From positions 25,434,265 through 25,498,264 of the forward strand of contig JABBOT010000002.1 in assembly GCA_016165875.1 (NCBI GenBank): DNA of 64,000 nucleotides, in the 5' to 3' direction. Shown one piece after another: positions 39,001-54,000 of the stretch. Under the pieces are notes generated by a model, which was given only the letters and a program-made list of their open reading frames with translations, was not told the DNA's origin and ran no database searches. The number at the start of each line of letters is the position of its first letter. Position 1 is the first letter of the stretch. A program made the position numbers and the translations under genes. Origin of the DNA: Acanthopleura granulata. Its lineage: Eukaryota > Mollusca > Polyplacophora > Chitonida > Chitonidae.

Positions 39001-42000
39001 ACATATTTCCTGATGATGGCTGAGTAGCCAAAATATAGATGGACAATATAATGACTTCAATATTCAGAGGTACCTTCATTATATTTTGGAAGGAAAAGGT
39101 TCATTTGATGGGACAAAATGCTTCCATTGGTCATATGACCTGTCCAAAATGAGGCTCGAATCCTGCTGGGTAGAAAAGCTGATGGCAATAGATTGAATCT
39201 AAGTAACTAAGTGTAACAATATGACAAAAATAAATTGTTGACCAGTTTGAAGTCAGAATGTCAACTTTCCTTAAACTTTAACAGTGGGCTAAGAAGTGTA
39301 TGGTCTCAAGATATTGAGGTGATAGAGGTGATACAATGAGTATCTATATTTGCAAAGTATTCCTGGTCAAGCCAGGATAAGTGGATACCACTGTTAAGGA
39401 AACCAGACATTGGCAATGTGAATTATATTGGCTATCCTTTATTTCTGCTATAAATGGTCAACATGCTAAGCATTTTTTATGCATCGCCACTGATTCAGTC
39501 TGTAACCTTGGCCAATGAGAATTTGAGATGGCCATTATGACATTACACCTTTCAATTTTTCCAAAATGACTTTCAGCTTGACCAAAAAGACTTTCAAGTT
39601 AAATACTAGTTGTGTGTGGGTTCTCTTACAATAATAATGACGAACTTAGCGTGTCATCACACAAGTTTTTAACAGTTCACAAGCTTTTGACTATCATTGC
39701 TGAAGTTTTTTTTGCAATTGAATGACCACTTTCATTTGATCCAGTATAATAGCATACCATTAATAACGTATGGTATGACGCCTTCAGTTCCTCATTATTG
39801 TTTATGACTCTCAACGATTTTCAGCATTGCCAAGAGATCCGTGGTGCCATGCTGCTGGACAGTGTTCTGGTATAACATATACAGTCACCGCAGCGCAATG
39901 ACTGAAACCTCCCATCAATGCAGTTGCTGTGAGTTCAAGTCCAGCTCATGCTGGCTTCCTCTCCGGCTGTACGTGGTAAGGTCTGCCAGCAACCTGCGGA
40001 TGGTTGGGTCCCCCGTGCTCTGCCCGGTTTCCTCCCACAATAATGCTAGCCGCCATGAAATATTCTTGAGTTGGGCGTAAAACACCAATCAAATAAATAA
40101 ATATAAAATAAACAAAAGATGTAATGTCTGAGCAGTATATTCATAATAATGGTTTGGATTTACACTCCAAATTTAGACAAATTATGATTTGTGTATGTGT
40201 TTTGTCACAGGCGTGTTGCTTTTGGCTATTATGAGATTTTTTTAATTACCATTTGGTGTCTATTTTTAAACTGAATATTTTTCTCTCATTTAATTTCAAT
40301 TAAGATTTGCCATTATATCATTCTGAAAGTTTGCACTAAGACAATGAAATGCTGGGGATCAGTTTGTCATGCAGAAAATAGAATAAAATATTTGTGGTCT
40401 TTGTTAATTTTAAATGAAATATAACAGTTTTGTTATTTTTAGTGGACAAACTTGTTCTTCTGCAGCTGTCTTTTTCTTCAAATCTGCCATCTCTCTGGTT
40501 GACTGATCTTGATGTAGAGGAAATATAATGACTGCTCTAATGTGCAATGTAGGCAGTTATATAAAATAATATCTAGTAAAAAGTTATTCACCAAGATGGG
40601 TATGTTTGATGGGTATAGCAAGGATGATTATCTCTTGGAAACTTCTAATTACAATTATTGTATCAGACTTCCCTACAATCTGTTCAGTCATAAAGTGTTC
40701 TCTGCATATCTTTATTGCATTTTATTACTATGTATGAATTCAGTGGCTTTATTTTGGTCAAAGAAATTAACAAATTTGAAAGTTGTCAATTTCTTTAGAA
40801 TTACAGTTGTATGTGCTTCACTGACATCTGTATACATGTATGTATGTAGGCAGATTGGTTAGGCTGAACATACCTGATGAATATTAACCAGGCTGCTGTG
40901 AATAAATTGTGTGGGAAGGCCATAATAATTTAACATGAAAAGGAATGTGAATCTTGTGAATGTAGGCACCCAATATGCACTAAAATGTGAAAGATAAGAA
41001 TTTCTAACCAATTCTTAGAATGGCTGAAAGTGAACATGGGTGATAATCCACCAGCAGAGGGTACAGCAATATTGGGGATGATGAACACGTGCATTAATAC
41101 CTGGTTGACTGTCACAGACGGCCAGGTGTAGCTGTAATGATTATACATGAGCTGTGGTAGACTTTACCTGACCAATGTAATATGTACATGTACATTAGTC
41201 ACGCTGCATGTGTAGGAAGAACTACCACCAAGGTTAAATGTATCCTCCAATCTGACCCCAGGGAGACACTGTACCTGTGGGTGCTACCTTGTACACACAG
41301 ACGCTCCACACCCCTGAATACTTTTGTACCTGTGATCAGTAAGTGCCCACAGTTTACCCGAGGGTACAAAGTTGTTATGCTCAGCTGATGGTCAACAAGC
41401 GTGTCTGTGTGGTCATATTGACCCGTGGTCACCTGCTCTGAACAACACCGCTGTGTTCAGTAGAAGCTGTGATGTTTCACTAGTCTTACTGGATACATTT
41501 GAAGGTGAGGGCATGTATTGAAGACCTATGTTATATTATATTTTCACAGGTTCATGTGTGCATTGTTTTGATCATTGATCTAATAATTTATTACATTTCA
41601 AAATATATGCTGTAGGATGAATCACCTTTCATGAGGATGAATACATAAACATCAAAGAAAGTCTGATTTTCTTAAGCCATTAATATATACTTGTAGACCA
41701 TTTTTTTTTCTGTAAATGGAAATCTTTCACACACATGGGCTTGTCTCAAGCAGAGAAGGAGCTGTGTTATTTATGTATGTGTTGCATTATTGTTTGGAAA
41801 AAAAAATTAATTTCCATACAAGTGCATACACTGTTATGTTTGTAAGTGCTCTGTTCCTAGGAGGAAACTGTGAACATAGTCTTAAGGACTGGAGGCAAAA
41901 GTCAAGGCAGTGTTTACTGTCAGGAACAGCAAGTTTAAAGAAGCCTCACCCTTAGGCATTGTACATGTTGTAGGATATTAGAAGAGGGTTAGTTACTATG

Positions 42001-45000
42001 ACTGTATACAGCTGTTGTCTCTGCCTCAAGTGGCAGGAAAGTGCTCAGCATATATCTAGTCATAGCGATGATTTCGTTGGAGTGTGGTCATATTTTTGGA
42101 TATGATTTACCTGACTGATCTTATCTGTCACATCTACTTTAAAGAATCTCTGAACATAAAAGGTAATGTCTTTGACTCATAGATTTTGGCATAGTAGCAC
42201 TCATAGCATTACATTAATGTTCTTGTTCATGTAGTAAGACCTGTTAGTATGTGTGATTCAGCACTTGCGTTTATTGTATATGGAAATTATTATTAGTGTT
42301 ATGTGGTGATACTTTGCCTACATTGAATTCATGATGGTTTTATATGGTGTGTTTATAGGTACCGGTGTCTGATTAAGGCCAACCTGAGGGGACACTCGGG
42401 CAGACCCTCCGATGTATGTGATGTCATCATAAAGTCCCAGGGTGGGGATTTCAAACAACAGTACCAGTTAGGACTGACAAAGGTAGGAGATTATTTCTGT
42501 CTAAAGCTTAAGTGACAGTAAGCAGTGGATGGCAATATTAGGGCTGTTTGCATCGCCTTGCATTTGTGGAAGCCAACAGGTCAGCCACCACTATTGCATG
42601 CGAGTCTGTGTATCATATGGTGGAAAGTTCATCAGTAACTCCCCCACCCATAAAACCCCATTACAATGGCCATCATTGCATGTATGAAAAATTCATTAGG
42701 AGGGCATTGAAAAAAGAATCAAATCAAAATAAGTTATTGTTGTTGTCTTTGATCACATAGTCTAGCCCAGCTACTTACCTGACTGCCTCAAAAGTAGCCT
42801 TTGTCATTGTCTAGAGTTTACTAGGATAAGAGGACACATTCAGATGTGCGATTGCAACTTGTAATTTTGCACCTCTGGTTTACACAAAGGATGTTTCTTT
42901 TCAGCATTTATGTCAATCAACACAATAATGTAAACATCCCTGCTCTAGGCCTGGCTTAAGATTTAGTTTTAACTACTTTTGTATTGTTTTGGGAGTTGTT
43001 TGGATTATTCACAGACCATTTCTTAAATTTTGTGGTATTTATCATGGAGCCTTCTGAGGAGCTCTTTTTTGTGGGCTTTTGAGAGCAGAGTTCTTATAGA
43101 TGCCTGTTTGTATTGTTCAGGTGTTCATGAAGGAGTCGTTTGAGCAGCATCTGGACAGCATGGCTATCCAGGTGACCAATGAGGCAGCAGTGAGAATTCA
43201 AAAGGTGACGCGGCGCTACCTGGCCAGGAAGAGGTTCAGGATGCTGCGAAAGTCCGCCCTCAAGATCCAGGCGGCCACCAGGATGTGGGAAGCCAAGTAA
43301 GCAACAATACTTATTAGTCATTGGTTTATGAACCCTCGAGATCCGGGCACCCACCAGAATGTGGAAAGCCAAGTAAGCAACAATACTTATCAGTCACTGG
43401 CTTATGAATCCTCAAGATCCGGCCACCCACCAGAATGTGGGGAGCCAAGCAAGCAACAATACTTATCAGTCATTGGCTTATGAATCCTCGAGATCCGGGC
43501 ACCCACCAGAATGTGGGGAGCCAAGCAAGCAACAATACTTATCAGTCATTGGTTTATGAATCCTCGAGATCCGGGCACCCACCAGAATGTGGGAAGCCAA
43601 GTAAGCAACAATACTTATCAGTCATTGGTTTATGAATCCATCGAGATCCAGCAAACTACTCATCTGTTACTCCAGTGTCTGCCAACATTTTCTACTTCAG
43701 TTTTATGGGGAGCCAAGCAAGCAACAATACTTATCAGTCATTGGTTTATGAACCCTCGAGATCCAGGCAGCCACCAGAATGTGGGAAGCCAAGTAAGCAA
43801 CAATACTTATCAGTCATTGGCTTATGAATCCTCGAGATCCGGGCACCCACCAGAATTTGGGGAGCCAAGCAAGCAACAATACTTATCAGTCATTGGTTTA
43901 TGAATCCTCGAGATCCGGGCACCCACCAGAATGTGGGGAGCCAAGCAAGCAACAATACTTATCAGTCATTGGTTTATGAACCCTCAGGATCGGCCAACAG
44001 TGTGACGCTAAGTAAGCAACAGAAACTTACACTTCAACATGGCTCTGGTTCGTTTAAACCCTCGGGCTGTCTGTGTGGAGATATTCAGCATATATTGATA
44101 CATGTGTTTCAGTTCACAGGTTTTGTTTTACTTCTTGAAATTAGTCATCACCTGATTAGTGATCTTCAGTGAACAGAAAGTTGCAAACTACTCATCTGTT
44201 ACTCAAGTGTCTGCCAACATTTTCTACTTCAGTTTTATACACACATAAACATATGCTACCTGTATAACAAATGTAAACAAACAAGCTTATAGCAATAGCC
44301 AAAATAGAAATGTTGGCCATGCAAGGAGACTAATTATTCTCAAAAACAAGCTCCAGCTGACTTGACTGTGGCTTATTAAACTCAGAAGGTTTGTCTGGTG
44401 CCTGATAAGGTGACTCAACTCCGCGAGGTATCCTCCATCCCTAAGCCAGACCAATGAAATATGCTTTGCTATTGCTTAAACACCAATCAGTGAAATAAAT
44501 ACTGGCACGGTGCATTGTCTGTGGTCAGTTCTCTGTAACTGAACTTTCCTTTTAGAGATTATTCAACGTTCTGATTGGGTTCATGGTTTAGCAGCTGAGT
44601 TGTGTTTTGGGATCATGTACATGGATAAATATAGCTCTAGCTAGATACTGCTGATGAAATTAGTTGGCAGGGGCAAGTCAGGATGAGTTTTGTTGGTTTG
44701 GGTTCAGATTCGATTCATGCCTATACATATCTAACTGTGAACACTGGACACGGTATCATTCTGGTTATATTCCAAGTGAATAGCAGATTACAACAGAATA
44801 CATGGGTTTTGTGGAGATATCCAGATGTTTGATTTGCACAGTTCAAAACCTGTGCGGCTATATGTAATTGTCTTTCCTGGAAGTTGTTATACCAGTCAGA
44901 CGTGGTAAGGTTTATGGTCAGACTGTAAGAGCCACCTTGATATTCTAATTACCTATCTGTCTGCTGCTTGTCCATTGTTGATATTGTGAAATGTCTGGGC

Positions 45001-48000
45001 AAGCGCAATGTCTGTGCCTTGTCAGGTAGAATAATTTGCTGTGTTATCAGGGTAAACAGTGCAGTTATTATACTGGGCAAATGTAATGTCTATGCCTTGT
45101 CAGGTAGGATAATTTGCTGTGTTATCAGGGTAAACAGTGCAGTTATTATACTGCTCATGGATGATAATGCAGTTTTCAAGCTTAAGTAATCTGCTTGTTG
45201 TTCATGGCCTGCGGTTAGCAGATCAGTCCATGGTTGACTACCTCTGTCAGCTAATTAATAATGTTTACAGGTGAAGACAGAGGCGGGAATCTTGTAGGCT
45301 TCTGTGATCCTGTGGATACCTAAAGCATTTGCCTCCAGTAGTTTGGGTGCAAATATAAAACTTATCTTAGTAATCAAAGATATATGGAGGAATTTAAAAA
45401 TAATAATACCTGGTAAATATTTCTCCCCTCTGCATCAGCAATCACTTATCAAGGCTTCTGTGTGCAGGATTCAAATTAGTATTATTTGCTTGCATATGAT
45501 ATTTTTTCTGTCACATATATGGTGTTGAATAACAGCTCTGTAAGTTTAATTGACATGGAAGCTCATTAATAATGACTCATCCAGAAATTCTTATTTAGTC
45601 TGGTCACGTTTAGCTCTTGCCACTCTGGTATTGGACTAGTTGACACTAGTTATAATTCTCTATCAAAGACATTTATATGAACATCTCCACAAAACATGTT
45701 TTGTTATACTCTTGTAAATCAGTCCTAATGCTGGTCATGGACTGCATCAGTATAAGCATATAGTATGTAAGCAGTGCCTCTCAATTACTGCAGTTGTTGT
45801 CATTATTTTTACCTATGTTGGTTTTGATGGACATAACTGTAATATGAGTGTTCATGCCTTCACCCCCACAGGAAGAATTACCTGCGCCTGAGGAAGGCAG
45901 TGGTGAAAGCCCAGGCTCAGTTCAGGATGATCCTGCAGAGGAGGCGCTACAGAAAGGTACTGGTTAACTTGGGGGACCGATTCATTGTCAAACACACACA
46001 CACATACTGGCCAGTTCTGTGCAGCCCTAATTCAACAAGTCACACAAATCAAACTTATATTTGCACCTATGGCCTCTGCGAATGAGAAACGCAAATTTTA
46101 CATGCACTCAAGTATTAACTGTTGGATGTTCATGACAGATTGAGGCAGGTATGATTTGTACCTTTGCTGGCTCTATGTCTGGGTGTGGATGCACTCTTTT
46201 GCCCCCCCCCCCCTTCCCCATTCTCAGGGGAAGGAACAAAACTGTGTACACACAAAGTGCTCATGGCTTAATTTAACTACCTCTGATTGAAGAAGATAAA
46301 TGATGTCATTAGAACATATTCCAAATTGTTGTAATAGCTTCTAGTTGTTGACCTCTGTTTTTAGATTTCCTTAAGTGAGCTGCCTTTACCATGTTGTCTA
46401 ATAACTGGGTAGGTATAATGTGGTGACATCTGCTGATCATGTCCTCTGCCAAATGGTGCAGGTACATTAGGCAAGATATGCATTCTGCACCCCAGGGCCC
46501 CAGTAATAGAGGCAGCTAACATCACATAACCAGTTCCTGTTTAGCTTATATGTGTAGGATTTAGTGTCTCTGTGCGCTGATAACACAATGGGCATCAAGA
46601 TAGGGAAACAAAAAACACAGGATGAAATGGAACATGTGAGTATGAGTAGAAATTCTGAAAATAATAGTCCCGACTTGAAATCCCTATAGGAATTTAGGAA
46701 TGTAATAACTGAAGTAAGTATAATACCTCAAATCTGAAAAGCATGAGAGTTAAATTGAAGAAAATCATTTTTGAAGCCTGGGATATATTAAGTTTTGAAG
46801 TAACCCAATATGTTTACATTCAGGACGACCTGGGTGTTGATGGTTGACTTTGAGTTACTATCAAACATATCCTCTGTATAGGGGCCCATCACTGACAGTG
46901 TGTATTTAAGGAGTGCATATTCGTGCAAAATGTTATAAACCCCAAACCACCTCCACATTTGTGATCTGCTATGTATTCATTGTTGTCATTTCAGATGAGG
47001 GAGACTTGGAAGAGACGACTAGAGGAGGAGAAACGCACTAAACAGAAGGCAAAGATGAACGTGCCTCAGTCAGTTCCCCAGGTAAGCACTTCACACCTGT
47101 ACGGTTTAGAATGTTTTAACTTCACAGGTGACTTCACATGATAAACACAACCCTGAAGTTCTGGTTGACAGACCACTTCTGACTTAGTTGTCTACTCTTC
47201 TGGACTGCAGACATGGTCTTTGCCTAAAAACAAAATTAGACATTTTACTCCTATATAATTTGAACTTGCTGTAAATATACTATAATGGTTGTTCAGATGT
47301 ACAGCTATCCTTCAGATCTTCAATCTTGGATCCTCAATCTTGGATTTCTGTTTTACATTCAAGACTTAATCTTGAAAAGAAAAATGCATATTGACCATTT
47401 GCATAATAATGGTTCAGAAGTTTATTTCAAAATTTTAATTTTTGTCTCTATATATCAGAGTGGTATAGAATAAGATATGTTTTGTGAATGGCTCTAAATG
47501 TGCTAGATAGCTTTAAATTTGTTGACCGAATGTGTTTTCACAAAGTTATATAAATGGTCTAAATGTATATAGTGTACTAACCTGGAGTGGCTGTCATGAT
47601 ATGTGCATTGTTTGTTTACTGACTCGCCTGGACTGGGTATAGCTGGTAAGTGATCGAGCAGGTGAGCAGATTAAGAGAAGGGTGTCTCTGCTCGCTAATG
47701 CCAACTGGAGACCCCGGCCTAAGGTGAGGCTGTCGTCCATCAGCAATCGCATGCTGGTTGCTGGGGTTGATGTTGTTGTTCTAAAAGTGGCCGTCTTGGA
47801 TGTGGTGATGAGATACAGCATTAGTGACTTCAGCGAATATTGAAGTCATGTTACTAAATGATGCTGTTGTTGTGGTGCAGTGAATATAGCACTTGGGTGG
47901 TTCAGTTCAACCATGGAGGTTAAAAGTATTATTTTACCTCCATGGTTCAGCTGTGATAGTTTTCTTGCTTTTTGTTTTTCCTGTCCTAACGTCTTATAGT

Positions 48001-51000
48001 TGGTGTGTATGTTGTTTAGCAGTTGATGTAATTATTCTCATATTTAGAAGCATGCTGTATTATTTTAGCAATGTGCATGCAAATGCCTCTGGTGTACACA
48101 AGTTGTGTGTTGTGAATACTTGGTTGTCTTGGTTGTTACATTAGTTCATCAGCTGTATACGTACATATAATCCAGCTTTGGATACACCAGGTGTACATAT
48201 TTTACAAGGGTGTTTGTCTGCTTTCATTTATAAAAAATGTACCATAATATTCACCTGTCCTGCGAAAGCTAGTCACATTCAATTTGAGAAATGTATAGTG
48301 GCACTTACTTGCTAAAGCGTCATACTGATTAGATGCTTACTTTCCATTTAATAGCAGCGTCCAGCTCAGCCAGTAGCCTCCATAGCTAACTTGGCCATAC
48401 CAGCAGAGCTGGCCTATACCCTGGATAAGTTGGATGGTACGTACAGAACAATTCTCAATACTGGCAAACAAGAAAATTCCCTCCCCCCTAAATAAAGTAA
48501 CTCTGTGGCAAGGAAGATGTTCTGTTTTTTTCCTTAATTATCCGACGTTTTTGTAGAATGTATTTTCTAGAAATACAGCAACTCTATGGCAAGGGAGGAA
48601 TTGAAATTTTTTCACTAATTTAGTTACTTAAATTGTTTCGTACAAGGTACAGGTCACTTCCCTTCTTGCATGGAAAAATATTGTTCTGTTCATTTAGCAA
48701 CTTCCTTTATGGCAGGGTAGTGGTTATATTTTTGCCTCAGTGAAGTAATTTGTTTTTTAGACTGGAATATGGTGCACACCGAGCGTCACTTGGTGCAGGC
48801 TGTAGGCAACATGGAGGCTATGGACTTACACTACAGACTACCTGATGACATCAACGCCCACACATTCAGCAAATACACCAGTGTCTACTTCAAGGTTAGC
48901 TTGATTTACAGTATATAGTTGCAGTTTTGTTACATATGACATGTAGTTTGTACCTAAATAGTACTAAATTTTTTAAATCTGCTTTGAACTAAGTAATAAA
49001 TAACAGTATTTCTACATGTATAAAAACCAGATGTGTTTCAGTTATCCTGCTGCAGTCTTCACCATAACTTTGACATTTTAAATGTTTTTATTGCATTTTA
49101 TTATTAAATACCCTTTGATTCTGTGACATGCAGACAGTTGACACCTCCAGCTGTTTACCATTTTGCTATACACAAGTTTCCATTTTGCTTCTCTGTCCAG
49201 TGTGACACTGTCAGATTTGTCATCAGACAGATTGGTATCTGATTAATTAATTTCCGATCTTATAATCACTGGCATGGGCTGACATTTAAACCGTGATTAT
49301 AATAATCCAGGCCTCTCAATGGCAGTGGTTTCAGTACACTTTAAATATGTTTTTTTATCTATCTCTTTGGCAAACTTAACCTAAGGCTCTTACGTAAGAA
49401 AAACTTAAATCTTGAATGGTATGGTCGCGTGAAACTAATGGTAACATCCACTCTGTCCTGTCCTCTAGGGCAATGAATGGGGCGTGAGGAGAGATGTGAT
49501 TTCAACGCCGTTCACAGGAGTTCAGTCAGAGGATGATGTCAAAAATGCCCTGAGCGTATTTAAACTGGTATGTGTTTCAAGAAATCAATCAAATTATTGA
49601 AAAGGTTGTTCCTTTGAAAGGGGCTCAAAAGCATGGTAATTTAAACATTCATATTAAATTTCTTTGTAATTTACATTATGTTCAGTGTAATGTAATGTTG
49701 AATTACATGTTTTTGTATTATACACGGATTGATATTCATTTGTTCAATTAAAGAATTTCAGATGAATTGTAAGAATAAGTATTCACAATGCATTCATTCA
49801 TTATCTCTCTTTCAATTTACAACTATTTCTGTGGAGGTGTAATCTTACATGTCTTTCTTTCCAGATTCTCCGATTTATGAATGATACGAATATGAGTGAG
49901 AAACGAGAGAAAATCCTTGGGGACTACATCATCCAACAGGTATTTGGGACTTTGAAAAAAGAACACACTTATTATACACCTGTATGTTTGACTCAGACAC
50001 TTCAGAATTTCTTGAAAGACTTTTCTTAGATGTGTAATTCTGGACAGTCCTGTAGTTATTTGCTTTCAGTTCTTGAAGTTCACTATATTCATGTGTTGGA
50101 TATCAACATTGACATCAAATTATATACCTGTACCCTTTATTATCTCCTCTACATTAGGGTTAATGGAAGTTCCATAGCCTATGACTCCAGAGGCGACCCT
50201 CGTACAAGTCAAAAACACTAGAGTCAGATACATGTGTTAAACAAATAAAGTATGTTATGCTTGTACCTGTCAGACATTACTACATAGTTGTCTTCTTTCC
50301 ATCCCTCAGGGTCTACAACATGAGCAATTGAGGGATGAGATCTACTGCCAGCTGTGTAACCAGACATGGAGGAATGAGATTGTGCCCAGTGCTGAGAGGG
50401 GCTGGTTTCTTCTGGCACTCTGTCTCGGCTGCTTCCAGCCCAGTGAAACTCTCTTCAAATACCTCCTCAAGTACGTTGGTGTGCTCTAAATGAATCAGTA
50501 TGTCATACAATATGCACTAAGTAAATCAGTATAATGCAATGTAGTGTGTACCAGTATGTAATACAGTTTGTGCTAAGTGAATCAGTATGTGGTATAGTTT
50601 GTACTAAGTGAATCAGTGTGCCATATGGTGTTTATATAAGCTATGTGAATCCTTAAGCAATAGTGTGTAACAAGTGAAGCACTTTACTGTGTAGTGGGCA
50701 CTACAATGTTTGTTTATTTGTGTGTCATACATTGTGTGCAGAATGAATACATGCGAATGAATTTGTGCAATTAAGTGATACAGATTTACAATGCTTCACA
50801 GATTTTTGTGAATGGAATGGAAGTAATGATCTCATTTTCCCCTTTGCAGATATGTGTCTGATTTTGGTTACAACGGTTACAAGGCTTTCTGTCAGCACAA
50901 GGCTTTACAGAGTGAGGGAATAGACCCTCGCCATCACAGAATATACCCACCATGTGCCCTTGAGTGGAAGACAGCCCGCAAGAGGGCCAACATGGCTCTG

Positions 51001-54000
51001 GAGGCTCGCATGCCAGATGGTGAGCTCTCAGGCACCCAAGGATTTAAATTTTAATTAATTACACAAATTTAAAGATTAATACATTTCACTCTCATGTTAC
51101 CTATTAGTTCAAACCAAAAAAGATACATTGAAATAAACTCTGAAGTATGTCACAAAAAACAGTTTTTGTCAGTCAGATGAATGTCACAGAAGTTTAAAAG
51201 TGTATCACTTAGACCAACTCACCAATCTTCCCTTGCAGAATGTAAGCCTTCGTATACATATTCATGATACTCTTCTTCAGGTGAGGTCATGGTTGGTCAC
51301 GTGGAATCCTGGACAACAGGGGAAGAGTTTGTTGCTCACCTCTTAAAACAGCGGTAAGTTGGTTGAAGCTTTATTTCTGTCTTTTATATTTAAAATTTTG
51401 ATGTAATCATAAATCTAGCTACGTTTGTGCACAACTTTCATACATGTATGTTTGCAGTATTATATCTTTAGACTCTGACTAGTTTCTTCTGTCATAAACT
51501 AAACTTGCAATTTATGTTTGTGTAAGTCATGAGACAGTAATGAAATGTATTCAATATATTGTCTTAGTAATAAGTCACCACAATATGGATGAAAAACTGC
51601 ATTTCATTTACTGGTACTCGTGAAAATTGCATGTGGTTAACTCCTTCAGTCACACAAATTTTTTTGTTTCTGCAGAGGCCTGGGTGAGAACAGTCAAGGC
51701 TGGACTGTGGAGCTTCGTGAGGAGACGGACTGCTACGAACTGATGGGTTTTGATTATGTATTGGATCTCATCAGTGAAATGGAAATCCCACCAGGCTTCC
51801 CAGCAGGCAAATCTTTCTTCCTTGTGTCCTCTGATCGTAGTAAGGACACCACATCGACACGACGCAAAGTTTTTGAACACACGTAAGAACATACATTTGT
51901 ACTCCCTGAGTATTTTGTTTTAAGTTGTTACTTACATTGGCACTTAATAAGACAAGAATTTGAGCTCAAATTAAGGGTAAAAAATTAAATTAGAATTGGG
52001 GATATATTGCAGTAGGTAACTTAATGAAAGGTGTTACTTGAACGAGAACTTCATAATGTGTGTAGTATTACCTGAGCTGTTCTACCTTCAGACCTCACAA
52101 CCCAGACCTACACAAACGAATGGAGATTGTGGGTCATCTGCCAGAGCCCCTGTCTCTTGAGGAATCGCGTCGCAGAGCCTCACTTCTGAAAAACATCGGC
52201 TTTTCTCAGACGTCTCGCATGAACCAGAGACCATCTGGTGTGGATAAAGCTGGACTAGCAGAGGACAGTAAGCTCAATCAGCGTTATGTCAAACGTACGG
52301 CACCTGCTCCACCCACAGGACTGACTAATGGTCACATCAATGGCGACCAATCGGATGGAGTCGGGGTGGACCTGCCCTCCACTAAGCTCAATTCACGCTA
52401 CATGAACGGCTCCCTGCCCAATGGCAATGCCAAGTCCATTGAGGAAAACCCTGATCTGTCTCAAAGCAAACTGAACCAACGTTACGTGAAGATGAGCCCC
52501 AAGAAGATGCCCATGGGAGTGCGGGGCTCGGCAGCTGATCAGGTGGCCAGGAGGCGGCGTGAGGATAATCATCAGGAGGTGAGCCGTGCCATGTCAACAG
52601 TCAGCTCAAACACGGACTGGTCAGTCTGGGTGGAGAATGTGTTCAACAAGGCCCTGGATACACACATACCCTTGTCTGATAGCAAGGAACTGGAGAACAA
52701 GATCAAGGGAGGAGGCAAGGGTATTCAAACACAGGTGATAATTTATGTTACGTGTAAATGCTCTGTTCTGTTAGTTCTCATTGATAGTTTGGCCCCAGAA
52801 TAATAAGTTAAATCGTTATTTTAAATTTATTTAATACCAAGATTAGAAAAGTGCATACCTGCAGGCAATATTTGTTTTGCAGGTATTGGAATGAAATCTT
52901 AAATGTCAGGTTGGTCAGAACTTTTATCAAAACAAAATAATACATTTTGCTTGGATTTGGTGAAAGTAGTTTTTGTTAGGTCTTTCTCATGATTAGGCAG
53001 GATTTAGGTCTGGTGTATGGAATGTTGTTGTTTCCTTCAGACTGGTGCTAACCCTGTGATCCCCAACACTAACTTACCTACAGGATATGGGATGGTGCCT
53101 CTTACAGTCCCTACCAGTGTTCCTATCACGCAGCCAACAATCCCTGTCATGAATCCAGGTGTGTGCGGACAAATCTGCCATGTCAGCCTGAGTAATCACT
53201 CCAGCCAGCAAGTACATGTAGCTCTTTAGTTTTTTTATACTTTCAGAAAGTTATAAGTTTCCGTGGAAATATGAGACTGAGAAGGCTTGATGAATTCAGT
53301 GCTTGATACTTAATGTGATTATCGTATAATTGTGATTACCTTTCCATCATAAGGCATGAAACAATAATACCATTGTGTTTCATTGATCCAGGTTTGTCCA
53401 TGCCCAGTGTCCAGCCTCTGGGTTTACAACAAATGGTAGCGGACCAAGTAGCTCAGCAAATGATGCAGCAGCAAGCCCTCAACCAAATTGTAGGTGGTAG
53501 TTTTGATCAAAATCATAGGTAGAAATCTAGGTTCAGGATGCTTAATTAGAGAACACCCAAAATATGTGGCCATGACTGTCAGGTTGTGCTTTTCTGTTTG
53601 TCAGTCTGAACAGATGCTTGACGCCAGAATATGATGAGACTTTGTTAAGAGCTTCAGTCATTAATATATATATTGAAGATGTAAACCACTTAGATGATAA
53701 CTTTATAACTTAAATAGCTGATATTTTTTTTGGGCTGATAATTTTATGTGATATATTATTATTGTAGTCCATTATTCAGTTATGTTATTTAACTATGAAT
53801 TTTGTATCTGCTTTTCAGCTGCAGCAGCAACAAGCCCAGCAGGCTGCAGTAGCAGCATACCAGCAGCAAAACCAGCAACAAGCTGCAGTAGCAGCTGCGT
53901 TCCAACAGCAGCAGAGTCAGCAGGCAGCACTACAGGCTGCACTACAGCAACAAACAATACAGAATCAGCTGCTGCAGCAGTCCTTACAGCAGGCCATGCT

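Larger units (their letters stand above)
36433..42358 (+). other. Intron 17 (5.9 kb)
   Basis: Separates SH1/SH2 and converter exons. Contains a Cys-rich short open frame (37082-37300), the 60-bp array (38161-38845), a CA repeat and a SINE (39836-40112). No alternative motor exon recognised. Confidence 0.8.
44021..45871 (+). other. Rest of intron 19
   Basis: Contains a SINE remnant (44415-44500) and a 78-bp tandem duplication (44995-45150). No exon seen. Confidence 0.65.

Noticed and set aside
38087..39027. Two overlapping 279- and 296-codon open frames with 20-residue repeats
   Set aside because: They arise from a stop-free 60-bp tandem unit in an intron; all three frames are open, which argues against selection on one.
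43435..44172. Open frames with repeats such as [12 protein letters not shown]
   Set aside because: Out-of-frame readings of the 76-bp array derived from exon 19; the period is not divisible by three, so frames rotate between units.
44968..45189. 73-codon frame with an internal 26-residue repeat
   Set aside because: Explained by a 78-bp intronic duplication that happens to be divisible by three.
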